DNA of 57,316 nucleotides from an uncultured Bacteroidales bacterium (GTDB lineage: Bacteria; Bacteroidota; Bacteroidia; Bacteroidales; P3): contig CAJOHZ010000013.1 in assembly GCA_905234695.1 (NCBI GenBank), positions 1 through 57,316 on the forward strand, written 5' to 3'. Within the stretch, counting starts at the first letter, position 1, and each line of letters begins with the position of its first letter. Made by a program: the position numbers and the translations under genes. A model generated the notes under the pieces. That model searched no databases and was not told where the DNA came from. It saw only the letters and a list, made by a program, of their open reading frames with translations. Shown in pieces: positions 17,148-25,995 of the stretch.

Positions 17148-19244
17148 ATGAAGAACAAAGTAACCGAGTTGATTTCCTCCGTCAAGGGAGGGTATAATTG
17201 GCAGTATTGCTCGCTGGGCGGCGTGACGCGCGTCAAGATTTCCACCGGCGAGGACATCGCCCATCTGCACGAGCTGGACCAGACCATGTGGACCGTGCTG
17301 AGTTGTCCTGTAAAAGGTCTGGAGCTGGAAGAGCGCACGCTGCAGCTGATGGACAGCGACAACGACGGCAAAATCCGCGTGGATGAGGTGACTTCCGCCT
17401 CGCAGTGGCTCTGCCGCGTGCTGCGCGACCCCAACAAGCTCATCGAAGCCTCCGACACGCTGACACTGGACGACCTGAACCGCGACGACGAAGAGGGTGC
17501 CAAACTCTATGAGAACGCCCAAGAGGTGCTGAAGCTGATGAACGAGAGCAGCGACACGCTGAGGCTGAAACAGCTGACCGACTTCCTAACCGCCCACGAC
17601 AAGACGCTGGCCGACAATCTGGAAGCCGCTGCCAAGAATACCGAAGGCGTAGAAGCCCCTTACGGCGACAACACCGCCGACGCAGTGGCCGCCGTCAACG
17701 CCCTGCGCGACAAGATGGCCGACTTCTTCATGCGCTGCCGCTTCGTCCAGTTCCACGCCGAGAGCTCAGCAGCGCTGGACGTGGACGTTGAGAAGATTGC
17801 CGCCCTCAGCCAGAGCAATATCGCCACCGGCACCGACGAAATCGGTAAATACCCCATCTCGCGTCCCATCGCCAACGTGGTGCTGCCTATCAACGAAGGG
17901 CTGAACCCCGCCTGGCAGGCCGCCGTGGCCAAGGTGAAGAGCCTCGTCCTTGACGTGGACTACCCCGGCAAGGAGAGCATCAGCGAGGATGAATGGAACG
18001 CCGTGCTGGCCAAGGTGGATGCCTATACCGCCGCTGTGGCCAGCCATCAGAAGGCGCTGGCCGACGAACTCAACGAGAAAGCCAAAGAGGTGTACACCCT
18101 CGTACAACCCGTGGAGAAACTGCTGCGCCTGACGCGCGACTTCTACTGCCTGCTGCGCAACTACGTCATGTTATCAGACTTTTACGACCGCAGCAAACAG
18201 GCCATCTTCCAAGCCGGTAAGCTGTATATCGACTCGCGCTGCTGCGAACTCTGCATGCGCGTCACGGACATGGGTACACAAACTCTCCAAGCCCCCTTCA
18301 GCGGCATGTACCTGGTGTACTGCACCTGCACCTCGCGGGTGAAGAACCAGACCATGGAGATTGTGGCCGCCGTCACAGACGGCGACGTGGACAACCTGCG
18401 CGTGGGCAAGAACGCCGTGTTCTATGACTGCGCCGGGCATGACTGGGATGCCACGATTACCAAGATTATCGACAATCCCATCAGCATCCGCCAAGCCTTC
18501 TGGTCGCCCTACAAGAAATTCCTGAACTGGATTACTGAGAAAATCAGCAAGTCCGCCGCCGAGAAAGAGGCCAAGAGTTTTGACGACATGACCTCGTCGG
18601 CCGATAAGGCCACCACAAAACTGGTCAACAAAGAGGTGGCGGAAGTGGCCGAGAAAGAAAAACCCAAGAAACAACCGTTCGACATCGCCAAGTTCGCCGG
18701 TATCTTTGCCGCCATCGGTTTGGCCGTCGGCTATATCGTCGGCGCGCTGACGGGCCTTGTGAAGAGCTTCGCCAGCAATCCGTGGACGATTTTGTTGTTC
18801 ATCATCCTTATCATGCTCTGCATCTCGGGACCATCGATGCTCCTTGCCTGGCTGAAGCTGCGCAAACGCAACCTCTCGCCCGTGCTCAACGCCAACGGTT
18901 GGGCCATCAACAGCAAGATTGTGGTGAACGTGAAATTCGGCGCCACGCTGACCTACTTGGCCAAGTACCCCAAACTGGTGCTCGACGACCCGTTTGCCGA
19001 AAAGAAAATGCCCAAGTGGCTGCGTTGGACCATCACTGTCGTCTGCATCCTGGCCATCCTGTTTGTCTATATGTTCTTCACCAATAGGCTGGCACCCGCC
19101 GGAATGCCGTTCAACAAAGAGAAATTCCAGACCACCTTCGTGGGCAAGATGGTATACGGAGTGGCCGATGGCGTAAAGAGCGCCGTAGATGACGTTGTCC
19201 CCGAGAACGCCGATAGTGTTCCTCCTGCTGAACCCGCCCAATAA
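17148..19244 (+). CDS. Membrane protein with an EF-hand-like motif, unknown function
   Basis: I start this 698-residue protein at 17148 (MKNKVTELISSVKGG), behind a -7 box, rather than at an upstream in-frame ATG that would lie ahead of the promoter. Residues about 65-76 form a canonical calcium-loop pattern (DSDNDGKIRVDE). A long, mainly helical, acidic region follows. Near the C-terminus are a hydrophobic segment (FAGIFAAIGLAVGYIVGAL), a second pair (WTILLFIILIMLCI, MLLAWL) and a third (ITVVCILAILFVYMFF). It is probably an inner-membrane protein with a large soluble N-terminal part. I recognise no enzyme family. It is followed by a heptamer repeat array and aspS. Confidence 0.75.
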   Translation: MKNKVTELISSVKGGYNWQYCSLGGVTRVKISTGEDIAHLHELDQTMWTVLSCPVKGLELEERTLQLMDSDNDGKIRVDEVTSASQWLCRVLRDPNKLIEASDTLTLDDLNRDDEEGAKLYENAQEVLKLMNESSDTLRLKQLTDFLTAHDKTLADNLEAAAKNTEGVEAPYGDNTADAVAAVNALRDKMADFFMRCRFVQFHAESSAALDVDVEKIAALSQSNIATGTDEIGKYPISRPIANVVLPINEGLNPAWQAAVAKVKSLVLDVDYPGKESISEDEWNAVLAKVDAYTAAVASHQKALADELNEKAKEVYTLVQPVEKLLRLTRDFYCLLRNYVMLSDFYDRSKQAIFQAGKLYIDSRCCELCMRVTDMGTQTLQAPFSGMYLVYCTCTSRVKNQTMEIVAAVTDGDVDNLRVGKNAVFYDCAGHDWDATITKIIDNPISIRQAFWSPYKKFLNWITEKISKSAAEKEAKSFDDMTSSADKATTKLVNKEVAEVAEKEKPKKQPFDIAKFAGIFAAIGLAVGYIVGALTGLVKSFASNPWTILLFIILIMLCISGPSMLLAWLKLRKRNLSPVLNANGWAINSKIVVNVKFGATLTYLAKYPKLVLDDPFAEKKMPKWLRWTITVVCILAILFVYMFFTNRLAPAGMPFNKEKFQTTFVGKMVYGVADGVKSAVDDVVPENADSVPPAEPAQ

Positions 19245-19248
19245 CCTC

Positions 19249-19290
19249 CAATCACTAATCACTCATCACCAATCACTAGTCACTATTCAC
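19249..19290. repeat. Heptamer tandem array before aspS (6 units)
   Basis: Six consecutive 7-base units of the form NNNTCAC (CAATCAC, TAATCAC, TCATCAC, CAATCAC, TAGTCAC, TATTCAC) fill the gap up to one base before the aspS start codon. The same unit makes a longer array at 47983-48073. Confidence 0.92.
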
Positions 19291-19291
19291 C

Positions 19292-21043
19292 ATGTATCGA
19301 ACCCATACCTGTGGCGAGCTTCGGCTTGCCAATCTCGGCCAGGAAGTGACCCTCTGCGGCTGGCTGCAACGCTCGCGCGACCTCGGAGGAATGACTTTCA
19401 TTGACCTGCGTGACCGTTACGGCCTCACCCAGCTGGCCTTCAACATGGAGACCAACGCCGACCTCTGCGAACAGGCCCGCCGCCTGGGACGCGAATATGT
19501 CCTGCAAGTCACCGGCACCGTCATCGAACGCGCCAGCAAAAACAACAAGATACCCACCGGCGACATCGAGATTGAGGTGACGAAACTCGTCGTCCTCAAC
19601 GAGGCCAAAACGCCGCCCTTCACTATCGAGGACCAGAGCGACGGCGGCGACGACCTGCGCATGAAGTACCGCTACCTCGACATCCGCCGCAACCCCGTGC
19701 GCCGCAACCTCGAGTTGCGCCACCGCATGGCCATGTTGGTGAGGAACTACCTCAGCGACCGCAATTTCTTGGAAATCGAGACCCCCATGCTCATCAAGTC
19801 GACCCCCGAAGGGGCGCGCGACTTCGTGGTGCCCAGCCGCATGAACCCCGGCGAGTTCTACGCCCTGCCGCAGAGCCCCCAGCAGTACAAGCAGCTGCTC
19901 ATGGTGGCCGGCATGGACCGCTACTTCCAGATTGTGCGCTGCTTCCGCGACGAGGACCTGCGTGCCGACCGACAGCCCGAATTCACCCAGATTGACTGCG
20001 AGATGTCGTTTGTGGAGCAGGAGGACGTGCTCAACATGTTCGAAGGCTTGGCCAAGCACCTCTTCAAAGAGGTCAAGGGGCTGGAATTCGACCAGTTCCC
20101 CCGCATGACATGGCACGATGCCATGCGCCTCTACGGCAGCGACAAACCCGATATCCGCTTCGGCATGCAGTTTGTCGAGGTCAACGACGTGGTCAAAGGC
20201 CACGGTTTCGGCCTCTTCGACAACGCCGAGTTGGTGGTGGGCATCAATGCTGAAGGCTGCGCCGAATACACCCGCAAGCAACTCGACGCCCTCACGGACT
20301 TCGTGAAGCGCCCGCAGGTGGGTGCCGGCGGCATGGTGTATATCAAATACAACCCCGACGGGACATTCAAGTCGAGCGTCGACAAGTTCTACACCCCCGA
20401 AGACTTGAAGGCCATAGCAGATAAATTCAACGCCAAACCGGGCGACCTGATGCTCCTGCTCTGCGGCCCCGCCATGAAGACCCGCGTGCAGCTCTGCGCC
20501 CTGCGCCTGGAGATGGGCAACCAACTGGGACTGCGCAACCCCGAAGTCTTTGCGCCCCTGTGGGTCATCGACTTCCCCCTGCTGGAATGGGACGAGGAGA
20601 CACAGCGTTACTACGCCATGCACCACCCCTTCACGGCTCCCAAGCCTGAGGACGAGGCGCTGCTGGACGACCCCAACCGCTGGGGCGACATCCGCGCCAA
20701 CGCCTACGACATCGTGATGAACGGCGTCGAGGTGGGCGGCGGCAGCATCCGTATCCACGACCGCACGCTGCAGAACAAGATGTTCCACACGCTGGGCTTC
20801 ACCGACGAGAGCGCGGCGGCGCAGTTTGGCTTCCTCATGGACGCCTTCACCTACGGCGCACCGCCCCATGCCGGTCTTGCCTTCGGCTTCGACCGTCTCT
20901 GCTCCCTCTTCGGCGGCGCCGACAGCATCCGCGACTTCATCGCCTTCCCGAAAAACAACAGCGGCCGCGATGTCATGAGCGGAAGCCCCTCCCCCATCGC
21001 CCAAGAGCAGCTGGACGAACTGTGCATAAAACTAGCCAACTAG
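19292..21043 (+). CDS. aspS: Aspartyl-tRNA synthetase
   Basis: The 583-residue protein is a full-length class II synthetase. It has an OB-fold anticodon domain (about 1-105; [22 protein letters not shown]) and the catalytic core with motif 2 ([22 protein letters not shown]). A GAD-like insert (about 285-405) and a motif 3 region ([15 protein letters not shown]) follow. It charges tRNA-Asp with aspartate; whether it also charges tRNA-Asn cannot be told here. The start at 19292 follows a heptamer array immediately. The stop TAG is the second CTAG of the nonamer array downstream. Confidence 0.97.
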   Translation: MYRTHTCGELRLANLGQEVTLCGWLQRSRDLGGMTFIDLRDRYGLTQLAFNMETNADLCEQARRLGREYVLQVTGTVIERASKNNKIPTGDIEIEVTKLVVLNEAKTPPFTIEDQSDGGDDLRMKYRYLDIRRNPVRRNLELRHRMAMLVRNYLSDRNFLEIETPMLIKSTPEGARDFVVPSRMNPGEFYALPQSPQQYKQLLMVAGMDRYFQIVRCFRDEDLRADRQPEFTQIDCEMSFVEQEDVLNMFEGLAKHLFKEVKGLEFDQFPRMTWHDAMRLYGSDKPDIRFGMQFVEVNDVVKGHGFGLFDNAELVVGINAEGCAEYTRKQLDALTDFVKRPQVGAGGMVYIKYNPDGTFKSSVDKFYTPEDLKAIADKFNAKPGDLMLLLCGPAMKTRVQLCALRLEMGNQLGLRNPEVFAPLWVIDFPLLEWDEETQRYYAMHHPFTAPKPEDEALLDDPNRWGDIRANAYDIVMNGVEVGGGSIRIHDRTLQNKMFHTLGFTDESAAAQFGFLMDAFTYGAPPHAGLAFGFDRLCSLFGGADSIRDFIAFPKNNSGRDVMSGSPSPIAQEQLDELCIKLAN

Positions 21044-21085
21044 AGAGACTAGAGCAACTAGTTAAACTAGATCAACTAGAAAAAG
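21030..21085. repeat. Nonamer CTAG array after aspS
   Basis: CTAG recurs at 21032, 21040, 21049, 21058, 21067 and 21076, almost always exactly 9 bases apart, within purine-rich units like CTAGAGCAA and CTAGTTAAA. The aspS stop codon is part of the array. Confidence 0.9.
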
Positions 21086-21100
21086 AAAAAACTGATTACT

Positions 21101-21733
21101 ATGCCCGCCAAGAGCATCTTCAGGAGAACTGCCAACTGGAAGAACCTGCATTTCTACCACAAGGCAGACACTCTCTACCAGATGACGGTGGTTTTCTGTC
21201 ATAGGTTCCTTCCCACGCATGGTGACCGCACCGTAGACCAGATGGTACAGGCCGCCCGTAGCGGCAAGCAGAATATCGTGGAGGGAAGTGAAGACGGAAA
21301 GACCAGCACAGAGATGGAGCTGAAGCTGCTCAACGTGGCACGGGCGAGTCTGGGAGAACTCCGGGAAGATTACGAAGACTACCTGAAAAGTCATTCTCTG
21401 CCTTTCTGGGACGCGAAGCATCCCCGTTTTGATGCCATGCTGACTTACTGCCGTGGGCACAACGACTATGCCGACTATGCAGCCCTTATCGAGAAAATGA
21501 CGGAGGAGGAAATATGCAATATGGCCATCACGCTGTGCCGCATCACGGACAAAATGATGGTGTCGTACTTGGAGCATCTGGAGAAGCAGTTCGTCACGGA
21601 AGGCGGCATCAAGGAACGGATGCACTCCGCCCGCACTGGCTACCGACAAGAACAGGACGCCAAAATGGCCGCCCTAGAACAGGAAAACCAACGTCTGAAA
21701 GCACTGCTCCAACAGCATGGAATACCATACTAG
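21101..21733 (+). CDS. Four-helix-bundle suffix-domain protein (23S intervening-sequence protein family)
   Basis: The 210-residue protein is mostly helical. Its core (about 20-125; VDQMVQAARSGKQNIVEGS, LKLLNVARASLGELREDYEDYL) matches the four-helix bundle family related to proteins encoded by 23S rRNA intervening sequences. Its C-terminal half, with ITDKMMVSYLEHLE and the coiled coil QDAKMAALEQENQRLKAL, corresponds to the suffix-domain branch. The biochemical role of this family is not established; some members are linked to diversity-generating retroelements, but no retroelement is seen here. It is bracketed by nonamer arrays on both sides, its own stop TAG lying in the second one. Confidence 0.75.
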   Translation: MPAKSIFRRTANWKNLHFYHKADTLYQMTVVFCHRFLPTHGDRTVDQMVQAARSGKQNIVEGSEDGKTSTEMELKLLNVARASLGELREDYEDYLKSHSLPFWDAKHPRFDAMLTYCRGHNDYADYAALIEKMTEEEICNMAITLCRITDKMMVSYLEHLEKQFVTEGGIKERMHSARTGYRQEQDAKMAALEQENQRLKALLQQHGIPY

Positions 21734-21800
21734 AGCAACTAGTTAAACTAGAGCAACTAGAGAGACTAGTTAAACTAGAGAAACTAGAAAAACCAGAAAA
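21728..21800. repeat. Nonamer CTAG array before menA (7 exact units)
   Basis: CTAG occurs at 21730, 21739, 21748, 21757, 21766, 21775 and 21784, exactly 9 bases apart, followed by CCAG at 21793 and then the menA ATG. Read in the menA frame it has no stop and would give LEQLVKLEQLERLVKLEKLE. Confidence 0.93.
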
Positions 21801-21801
21801 A

Positions 21802-22725
21802 ATGCCTGTTAAAGCCCTTATCAAATCCATGCGTCTCCGCACATTGCCCCTGTCGCTGGCGGGCGTGGTGTGCGGAGGTGTTATGGGGTATGCCCATCCG
21901 GCATGCCGCCCGGGGTCGCACATCTTCCTTGTCCTCACCGCCGTCATGCTGCAGATACTCACCAACCTGAGCAACGAGCTGGGCGACCACCTCAGCGGTG
22001 TGGACGGCGAGGGTAGAGAAGGACCCAACTACAGCATGGCCGACGGAGGCCTCACAGTAAAGCAAATGTGGCGCGCTATCAACATCTTTGTCGTCCTTTG
22101 CGCCGTGAGTGGACTCATCATGCTCCTCTTGAGTTTTCCCTTGAACAGCATCGAGTTCTGGGTGTTCATCCTTTTGGGTGCGGCAGCCATCTGGGCGGCC
22201 ACGCACTATACCCTCGGCAAGAAGCCCTACGGCTACATAGGCCTGGGCGACCTCTTTGTCTTCCTTTTCTTTGGCCTTGCAAGCGTGCTGGGCAGCCATT
22301 ACGTCATTGCCCACACACTTCTGTCGCCCTATACACAGAGCATCCTGCCCGTCCTGGCTCCTGCCGTCGGTGTAGGGCTTTTGAGCGTGGCGGTGCTCAA
22401 CGTCAACAACATCCGCGACATGCAGAGCGACAATGGGCTCCGCAAGACCATCCCGCTGCGCATCGGCGAGCGTGCTGCCAAAATCTATCAGACACTGCTA
22501 GTGGTACTTGGCGTTGCCTGTTTTGCATGGAACACGGAAGACCTGTTTATGTACGTGTTGCCTCTAAGCCCCTTCTTCCTGTGGCACATCATCGGCGTGT
22601 GGCGCCGCAAAGGCAAGCGTCTCGACCCCATGCTGCCGTTGCTGGTTCTCAGCACCTTCGTGCTGGCCTGGTGGTATGCGGAGGTATACAATACTGAACT
22701 GACTTGCCCCTGGCCTATCTGGTAG
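21802..22725 (+). CDS. menA: 1,4-dihydroxy-2-naphthoate polyprenyltransferase
   Basis: MenA attaches the prenyl tail to 1,4-dihydroxy-2-naphthoate, giving demethylmenaquinone in the inner membrane. This 307-residue UbiA-superfamily protein has about eight hydrophobic helices, the first aspartate-rich motif NLSNELGDHLSGVD (prenyl diphosphate and Mg binding) and a second motif NVNNIRDMQSDNGLRK. The start ATG at 21802 comes right after a nonamer array; the frame is open further upstream, but only through that array and an overlapping gene. menG begins 4 bases after its stop, so the two consecutive last steps of menaquinone synthesis form an operon. Confidence 0.94.
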   Translation: MPVKALIKSMRLRTLPLSLAGVVCGGVMGYAHPACRPGSHIFLVLTAVMLQILTNLSNELGDHLSGVDGEGREGPNYSMADGGLTVKQMWRAINIFVVLCAVSGLIMLLLSFPLNSIEFWVFILLGAAAIWAATHYTLGKKPYGYIGLGDLFVFLFFGLASVLGSHYVIAHTLLSPYTQSILPVLAPAVGVGLLSVAVLNVNNIRDMQSDNGLRKTIPLRIGERAAKIYQTLLVVLGVACFAWNTEDLFMYVLPLSPFFLWHIIGVWRRKGKRLDPMLPLLVLSTFVLAWWYAEVYNTELTCPWPIW

Positions 22726-22728
22726 CCT

Positions 22729-23376
22729 ATGGCCTACGACTTCGACAAAATAGCGCGCGACTACGACCGCATGAACCATCTCATGACCCTCGGTCTCGAC
22801 TGCCTGTGGCGGCGGCGAGCCGTGCGAGGGTTGCATGGCAATGTGCTGGATGTGGCCTGCGGCACGGGCGATATGGTGGTGGAGTTGCTGAAGCATGGCT
22901 GCACCGTGACCGGCGTGGACCTCAGCGAAGAGATGATGGCCATTGCCAGGCAGAAGGCTCCTGCGGCCACCTTTATGCTTGCCGACGCCGAGCACCTGCC
23001 ATTCCCCGACGAGGCCTTCGATGCTGTCACCTGTGCCTTCGGCGTGCGGAATTTCGTACATCTGGAGCAAGGGCTGAGCGAAATGCTGCGGGTGCTAAAG
23101 CCCGGCGGCACGATGGTGATACTGGAACTGGCCACCCCCGACAGCGCATGGGCAAGGCCTTTCTACCAGTTCTATACCAAACATGTCATCCCCTGGCTAG
23201 GCAGTCGTATCGCCGGCAACCGCGAGGCCTACACCTACCTGCCCGAAAGTATCGAGCGGTTCCCCAAAGGGGAAGCCTTTTTGAATATACTTCGACATTC
23301 CACAACCCACATTCAACATTGCCACCATCGGCGGCTTACCTTCGGCGTCTGCCGACGCTACACCATCACCCGTTAA
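22729..23376 (+). CDS. menG: Demethylmenaquinone methyltransferase
   Basis: This 215-residue class I SAM-dependent methyltransferase belongs to the UbiE/MenG family. It has the N-terminal FDKIARDYDRMNHLMTLGLD, the SAM-binding motif I LDVACGTGDMV, the GVDLSEEMM acidic loop, CAFGVRNF, and PGGTMVILEL. It methylates demethylmenaquinone, completing menaquinone, and sits directly behind menA. The tail near HCHHRRLTFGVCRRY is a little odd but retains the family LTFG motif. Its stop codon overlaps the stop of the convergent MBL-fold gene by two bases. Confidence 0.93.
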   Translation: MAYDFDKIARDYDRMNHLMTLGLDCLWRRRAVRGLHGNVLDVACGTGDMVVELLKHGCTVTGVDLSEEMMAIARQKAPAATFMLADAEHLPFPDEAFDAVTCAFGVRNFVHLEQGLSEMLRVLKPGGTMVILELATPDSAWARPFYQFYTKHVIPWLGSRIAGNREAYTYLPESIERFPKGEAFLNILRHSTTHIQHCHHRRLTFGVCRRYTITR

Positions 23377-24041
23377 GCCAGCGACTGCAGGCCACAGTAA
23401 TGCATCGGGTGGAAGTGTTTCACATCAATCTGCTTGAGCAACTGCAAGGGTCCGCGCAGCATCTCCTGTCCCAGCCGGGGGTCCACGGGAAACATGGCAT
23501 GGGTGAGGCGAGGGTAATCCTTGCGGATGTCGCGCACGATGGAGAGGAACAGTTTCTCCATCTGGTCAGGGGTGGTCTTTACGCGGTCGGTGGCCGAGGT
23601 GCCGTCGGGTGCAGGGAAGTACCAATTGTTACAGTCGCCCGCATGCAACAGCGTGGTGCCGTCAGGAAACTCCGTCACGGTGGAGACCCCCACATCGGTG
23701 GAGTGGTAGGCTCGCAGGGTGAAGTGCGGAGTGTCATACCGCTCGCCAAACCGCAACACCGCCAACGGAAGTGACGGGTCGACACGGCGGCGACGCACCG
23801 TATCGTAAGAAAGCATCAGATGCCACTGCGAGCGGGCGGCACACCACTGCAGGATATCGGGGTTGTAATGGTCCTCATGGAAATGGGAGACCACAAAATA
23901 GACCTCCCTCCCCTGCCCTTCCGCCTGCTGGAGGAGGGACTGGAGGCGGCCGTCGGGGTCGCGCCAATAATCATACACCACCACACATTCCGCCGACACA
24001 GCGGCGAAGCAGCTATGGTAGATATACTGCAGGTCAACCAT
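23373..24041 (-). CDS. MBL-fold metallo-hydrolase
   Basis: The 222-residue protein (start at 24041, MVDLQYIYHSCF) has a compact metallo-beta-lactamase fold. The metal-binding motif is SHFHEDHYNPD (HxHxDH), a GDCNNWYF aspartate region follows, and HFHPMHY near the C-terminus supplies a further histidine. Another in-frame ATG at 24080 would overlap the upstream lipoprotein gene. These small MBL proteins resemble UlaG-like and other uncharacterised hydrolases; the substrate cannot be read from the sequence. It is likely co-transcribed with the preceding lipoprotein gene. Confidence 0.85.
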   Translation of the reverse strand: MVDLQYIYHSCFAAVSAECVVVYDYWRDPDGRLQSLLQQAEGQGREVYFVVSHFHEDHYNPDILQWCAARSQWHLMLSYDTVRRRRVDPSLPLAVLRFGERYDTPHFTLRAYHSTDVGVSTVTEFPDGTTLLHAGDCNNWYFPAPDGTSATDRVKTTPDQMEKLFLSIVRDIRKDYPRLTHAMFPVDPRLGQEMLRGPLQLLKQIDVKHFHPMHYCGLQSLA

Positions 24042-24058
24042 GCTTCCGGCAGACACGG

Positions 24059-24427
24059 CTACAAAAAGAGGACTTTCCACTCGCCGTCGCGCTTGGCACA
24101 GCGGACTTCGGGAGTGGCCTCAACCGTATCTGAGCCTTCACTGAAGGTCACCTTGGTGTGCACCAACACCGAAGCGGTGGTGTCGCCCTCCTCCATCTCG
24201 GACGAGAGCACCTCGTAAGCGTGGATGTTCATCTTCATGCTCTTCATAATCTCCGCCACCTGAGTCGCATTCTCGGACGATACATTGGTGTATGTCAATG
24301 CCTCGGTATAGGCAGAACGGCAGAGAGCATCATAGAAGCGGTCGGTCACCTCTTCAGGACTGTTTTTCGTACACGAAGTGAGCGCAAAAAGCATCACCAG
24401 TGTCAACGGAAGAATCTTTTTTATCAT
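24059..24427 (-). CDS. DUF4878-like lipoprotein
   Basis: The 122-residue protein begins MIKKILPLTLVMLFALTSC, a lipoprotein signal with the lipobox cysteine at residue 19, so it is exported and lipid-anchored. The body (PEEVTDRFYDALCRSAYTEA, then VTFSEGSDTV and a GEWKVLFL end) matches the small NTF2-like DUF4878 family; its role is unknown. It lies directly upstream of the MBL-fold gene on the same strand, 17 bases from that gene's chosen start. Confidence 0.82.
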   Translation of the reverse strand: MIKKILPLTLVMLFALTSCTKNSPEEVTDRFYDALCRSAYTEALTYTNVSSENATQVAEIMKSMKMNIHAYEVLSSEMEEGDTTASVLVHTKVTFSEGSDTVEATPEVRCAKRDGEWKVLFL

Positions 24428-24474
24428 ACAGATAGAATGTTTTGGGTAATCGTAATACACTATTTTAGAGATTG

Positions 24475-24540
24475 CAAAGATACAAAAAAAATCCTTTCCA
24501 CACGTTTTTTTCATTAATTCGGTTTTTATTAGTATTTTTG
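24475..24540. promoter_or_regulatory. Divergent promoter pair between lipoprotein and LysE-type genes
   Basis: On the minus strand TATCTTTG (24482-24475) faces the lipoprotein gene. On the plus strand TATTTTTG (24533-24540) precedes the LysE-type gene by 16 bases. Both match the Bacteroidota -7 element; -33 boxes are weak. Confidence 0.55.
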
Positions 24541-24556
24541 CAAATTCAAATAACGC

Positions 24557-25399
24557 ATGATAGAGCAACTTATATTCGGTATCATCTGCGGCATAGCGCT
24601 GTCGCTGTTTTTCAGCTTCGGCCCTGCATTTTTTTCGCAGTTGCGCACCAGCATCCAGTACGGATTCAAGAGGTCGTATCCCTTTGCCTTCGGTGTCAGC
24701 GCTGGTGACGTACTGATTGTATTCCTGATGCTTACCGTGCTGAAGGAATTTGACCCCGACCGGTTGTACAATGCGTTGCACACCCCTTGGGTAGCCACCC
24801 TCGGCGGGGCTGGGCTGGCCTGCATGGGTATCTACTATTTCCGCAAGAAGATCACCCATGTAAACGAAGACACAAAGAGCCGCATCAAGTTCAAGAGCGT
24901 CGACGGTGAACCCCGCCGCCGCACGATATTCATGCAGGGTTTCCTCATCAACTTCATCAACCCGCTGATTTGGATATACTGGGTCTCGGTGGTCACCCTG
25001 TTGACCGGCGAGTTGAAGCTCTCGCTGGCAGAACGATACATCTTCTTCGTCGGTGTGTTAGGCACCACGCTGGGACTGGATATCCTCAAGAGCAAAGCCG
25101 CCTCGCTACTGCAACGCGTCATCACCGCCAGGCTGCTCAACATCACCAACAAGGCCACCGCCATCATCATGTTCGGCTTTGCCGCCTATCTGGTCATCTC
25201 GATGATTATCTATCAGGTCGACCCTGCCGCCCGCGAGCGTGGACAGCAACAGGAGCCTATCTCCACCCAGATGATGCGAGGGGTGCAGACCAAGAAAATC
25301 GACACCTCTCTGCTGAGTCCGGTAAACAGCAAGAAAAACCCGGCAGACCATGAAGAGAATATCGTCACTCCAGACCCCGTCCGCGAGGGTTCGGAGTAG
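24557..25399 (+). CDS. LysE-family amino acid exporter
   Basis: The 280-residue protein has about six hydrophobic segments: IFGIICGIALSLFFSFGP at the start, DVLIVFLMLTVL, a GGAGLACMGIYYF segment, INFINPLIWIYWVSVVTLL, FFVGVLGTTLG and IIMFGFAAYLVISMII. The GP and NP motifs fit the LysE/RhtB exporter family, which moves amino acids or small metabolites out across the inner membrane. The last 55 residues form a charged cytoplasmic tail without family similarity. The substrate is unknown. The start at 24557 sits just after a -7 box. Confidence 0.85.
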   Translation: MIEQLIFGIICGIALSLFFSFGPAFFSQLRTSIQYGFKRSYPFAFGVSAGDVLIVFLMLTVLKEFDPDRLYNALHTPWVATLGGAGLACMGIYYFRKKITHVNEDTKSRIKFKSVDGEPRRRTIFMQGFLINFINPLIWIYWVSVVTLLTGELKLSLAERYIFFVGVLGTTLGLDILKSKAASLLQRVITARLLNITNKATAIIMFGFAAYLVISMIIYQVDPAARERGQQQEPISTQMMRGVQTKKIDTSLLSPVNSKKNPADHEENIVTPDPVREGSE

Positions 25400-25421
25400 T
25401 CGTCCCTCAATCCCAAGTTCC

Positions 25422-25946
25422 ATGAACCAGACCCTCCAAGACCTTATGACTCGCCGCAGTGTCCGCGGCTACAGTCCGAAGATGCCCTCCCGCGAGGACA
25501 TCGAGACCATCTGCCGTGCCGGCACTTTCGCCCCCACAGGCAAGAACACCCAATGCCCTCTCATCCTGGCCGTCACCAACAAAGAACTGCGCGACCGCAT
25601 GAGCCGCCTCAATGCCCAGGTGATGGGGGTGGACAGCGACCCCTTCTACGGTGCGCCAGTGGTACTGGTGGTACTGGCTGACAGAGCCACCGGCCTCACT
25701 CCCGTCGAAGACGGAAGCCTCGTCATGGGCAATATGCTCAATGCCGCCCACGCCCTCGGGCTGGGCAGCTGCTGGATTAACCGCGCCCGCGAGGTTTTTG
25801 CCATGGAGGAGGGGAAAGCCATCCTGCGTGAACTCGGCATCGAAGGGGACTATATCGGCATCGGCAATTGTGTTGTCGGCTACCCCGCCGTGCCGCCGCG
25901 TCCCGCCGCACCCCGCAAAGAGGGGTATGTGCGATGGATTGATTGA
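25422..25946 (+). CDS. Nitroreductase-family FMN protein
   Basis: The 174-residue protein starts at 25422 (MNQTLQDLMTRRSVRGYSPK). The RRSVRxY motif, TFAPTGKNTQ, the GSLVMGNMLNAAHALGLGSCWI helix and the closing GYPAVPPRPAAPRKEGYVRW are typical of nitroreductase-like FMN enzymes. It should use FMN and NAD(P)H to reduce nitro, quinone or flavin-type substrates in the cytoplasm; the physiological substrate is not predictable. It follows the LysE-type gene by 22 bases and precedes a radical SAM gene by 49, probably one transcript. Confidence 0.9.
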   Translation: MNQTLQDLMTRRSVRGYSPKMPSREDIETICRAGTFAPTGKNTQCPLILAVTNKELRDRMSRLNAQVMGVDSDPFYGAPVVLVVLADRATGLTPVEDGSLVMGNMLNAAHALGLGSCWINRAREVFAMEEGKAILRELGIEGDYIGIGNCVVGYPAVPPRPAAPRKEGYVRWID

Positions 25947-25995
25947 GGCTTGGAAAACTCTCGCCATCGAGCAATCTGAAAATAAAACAACAAAA

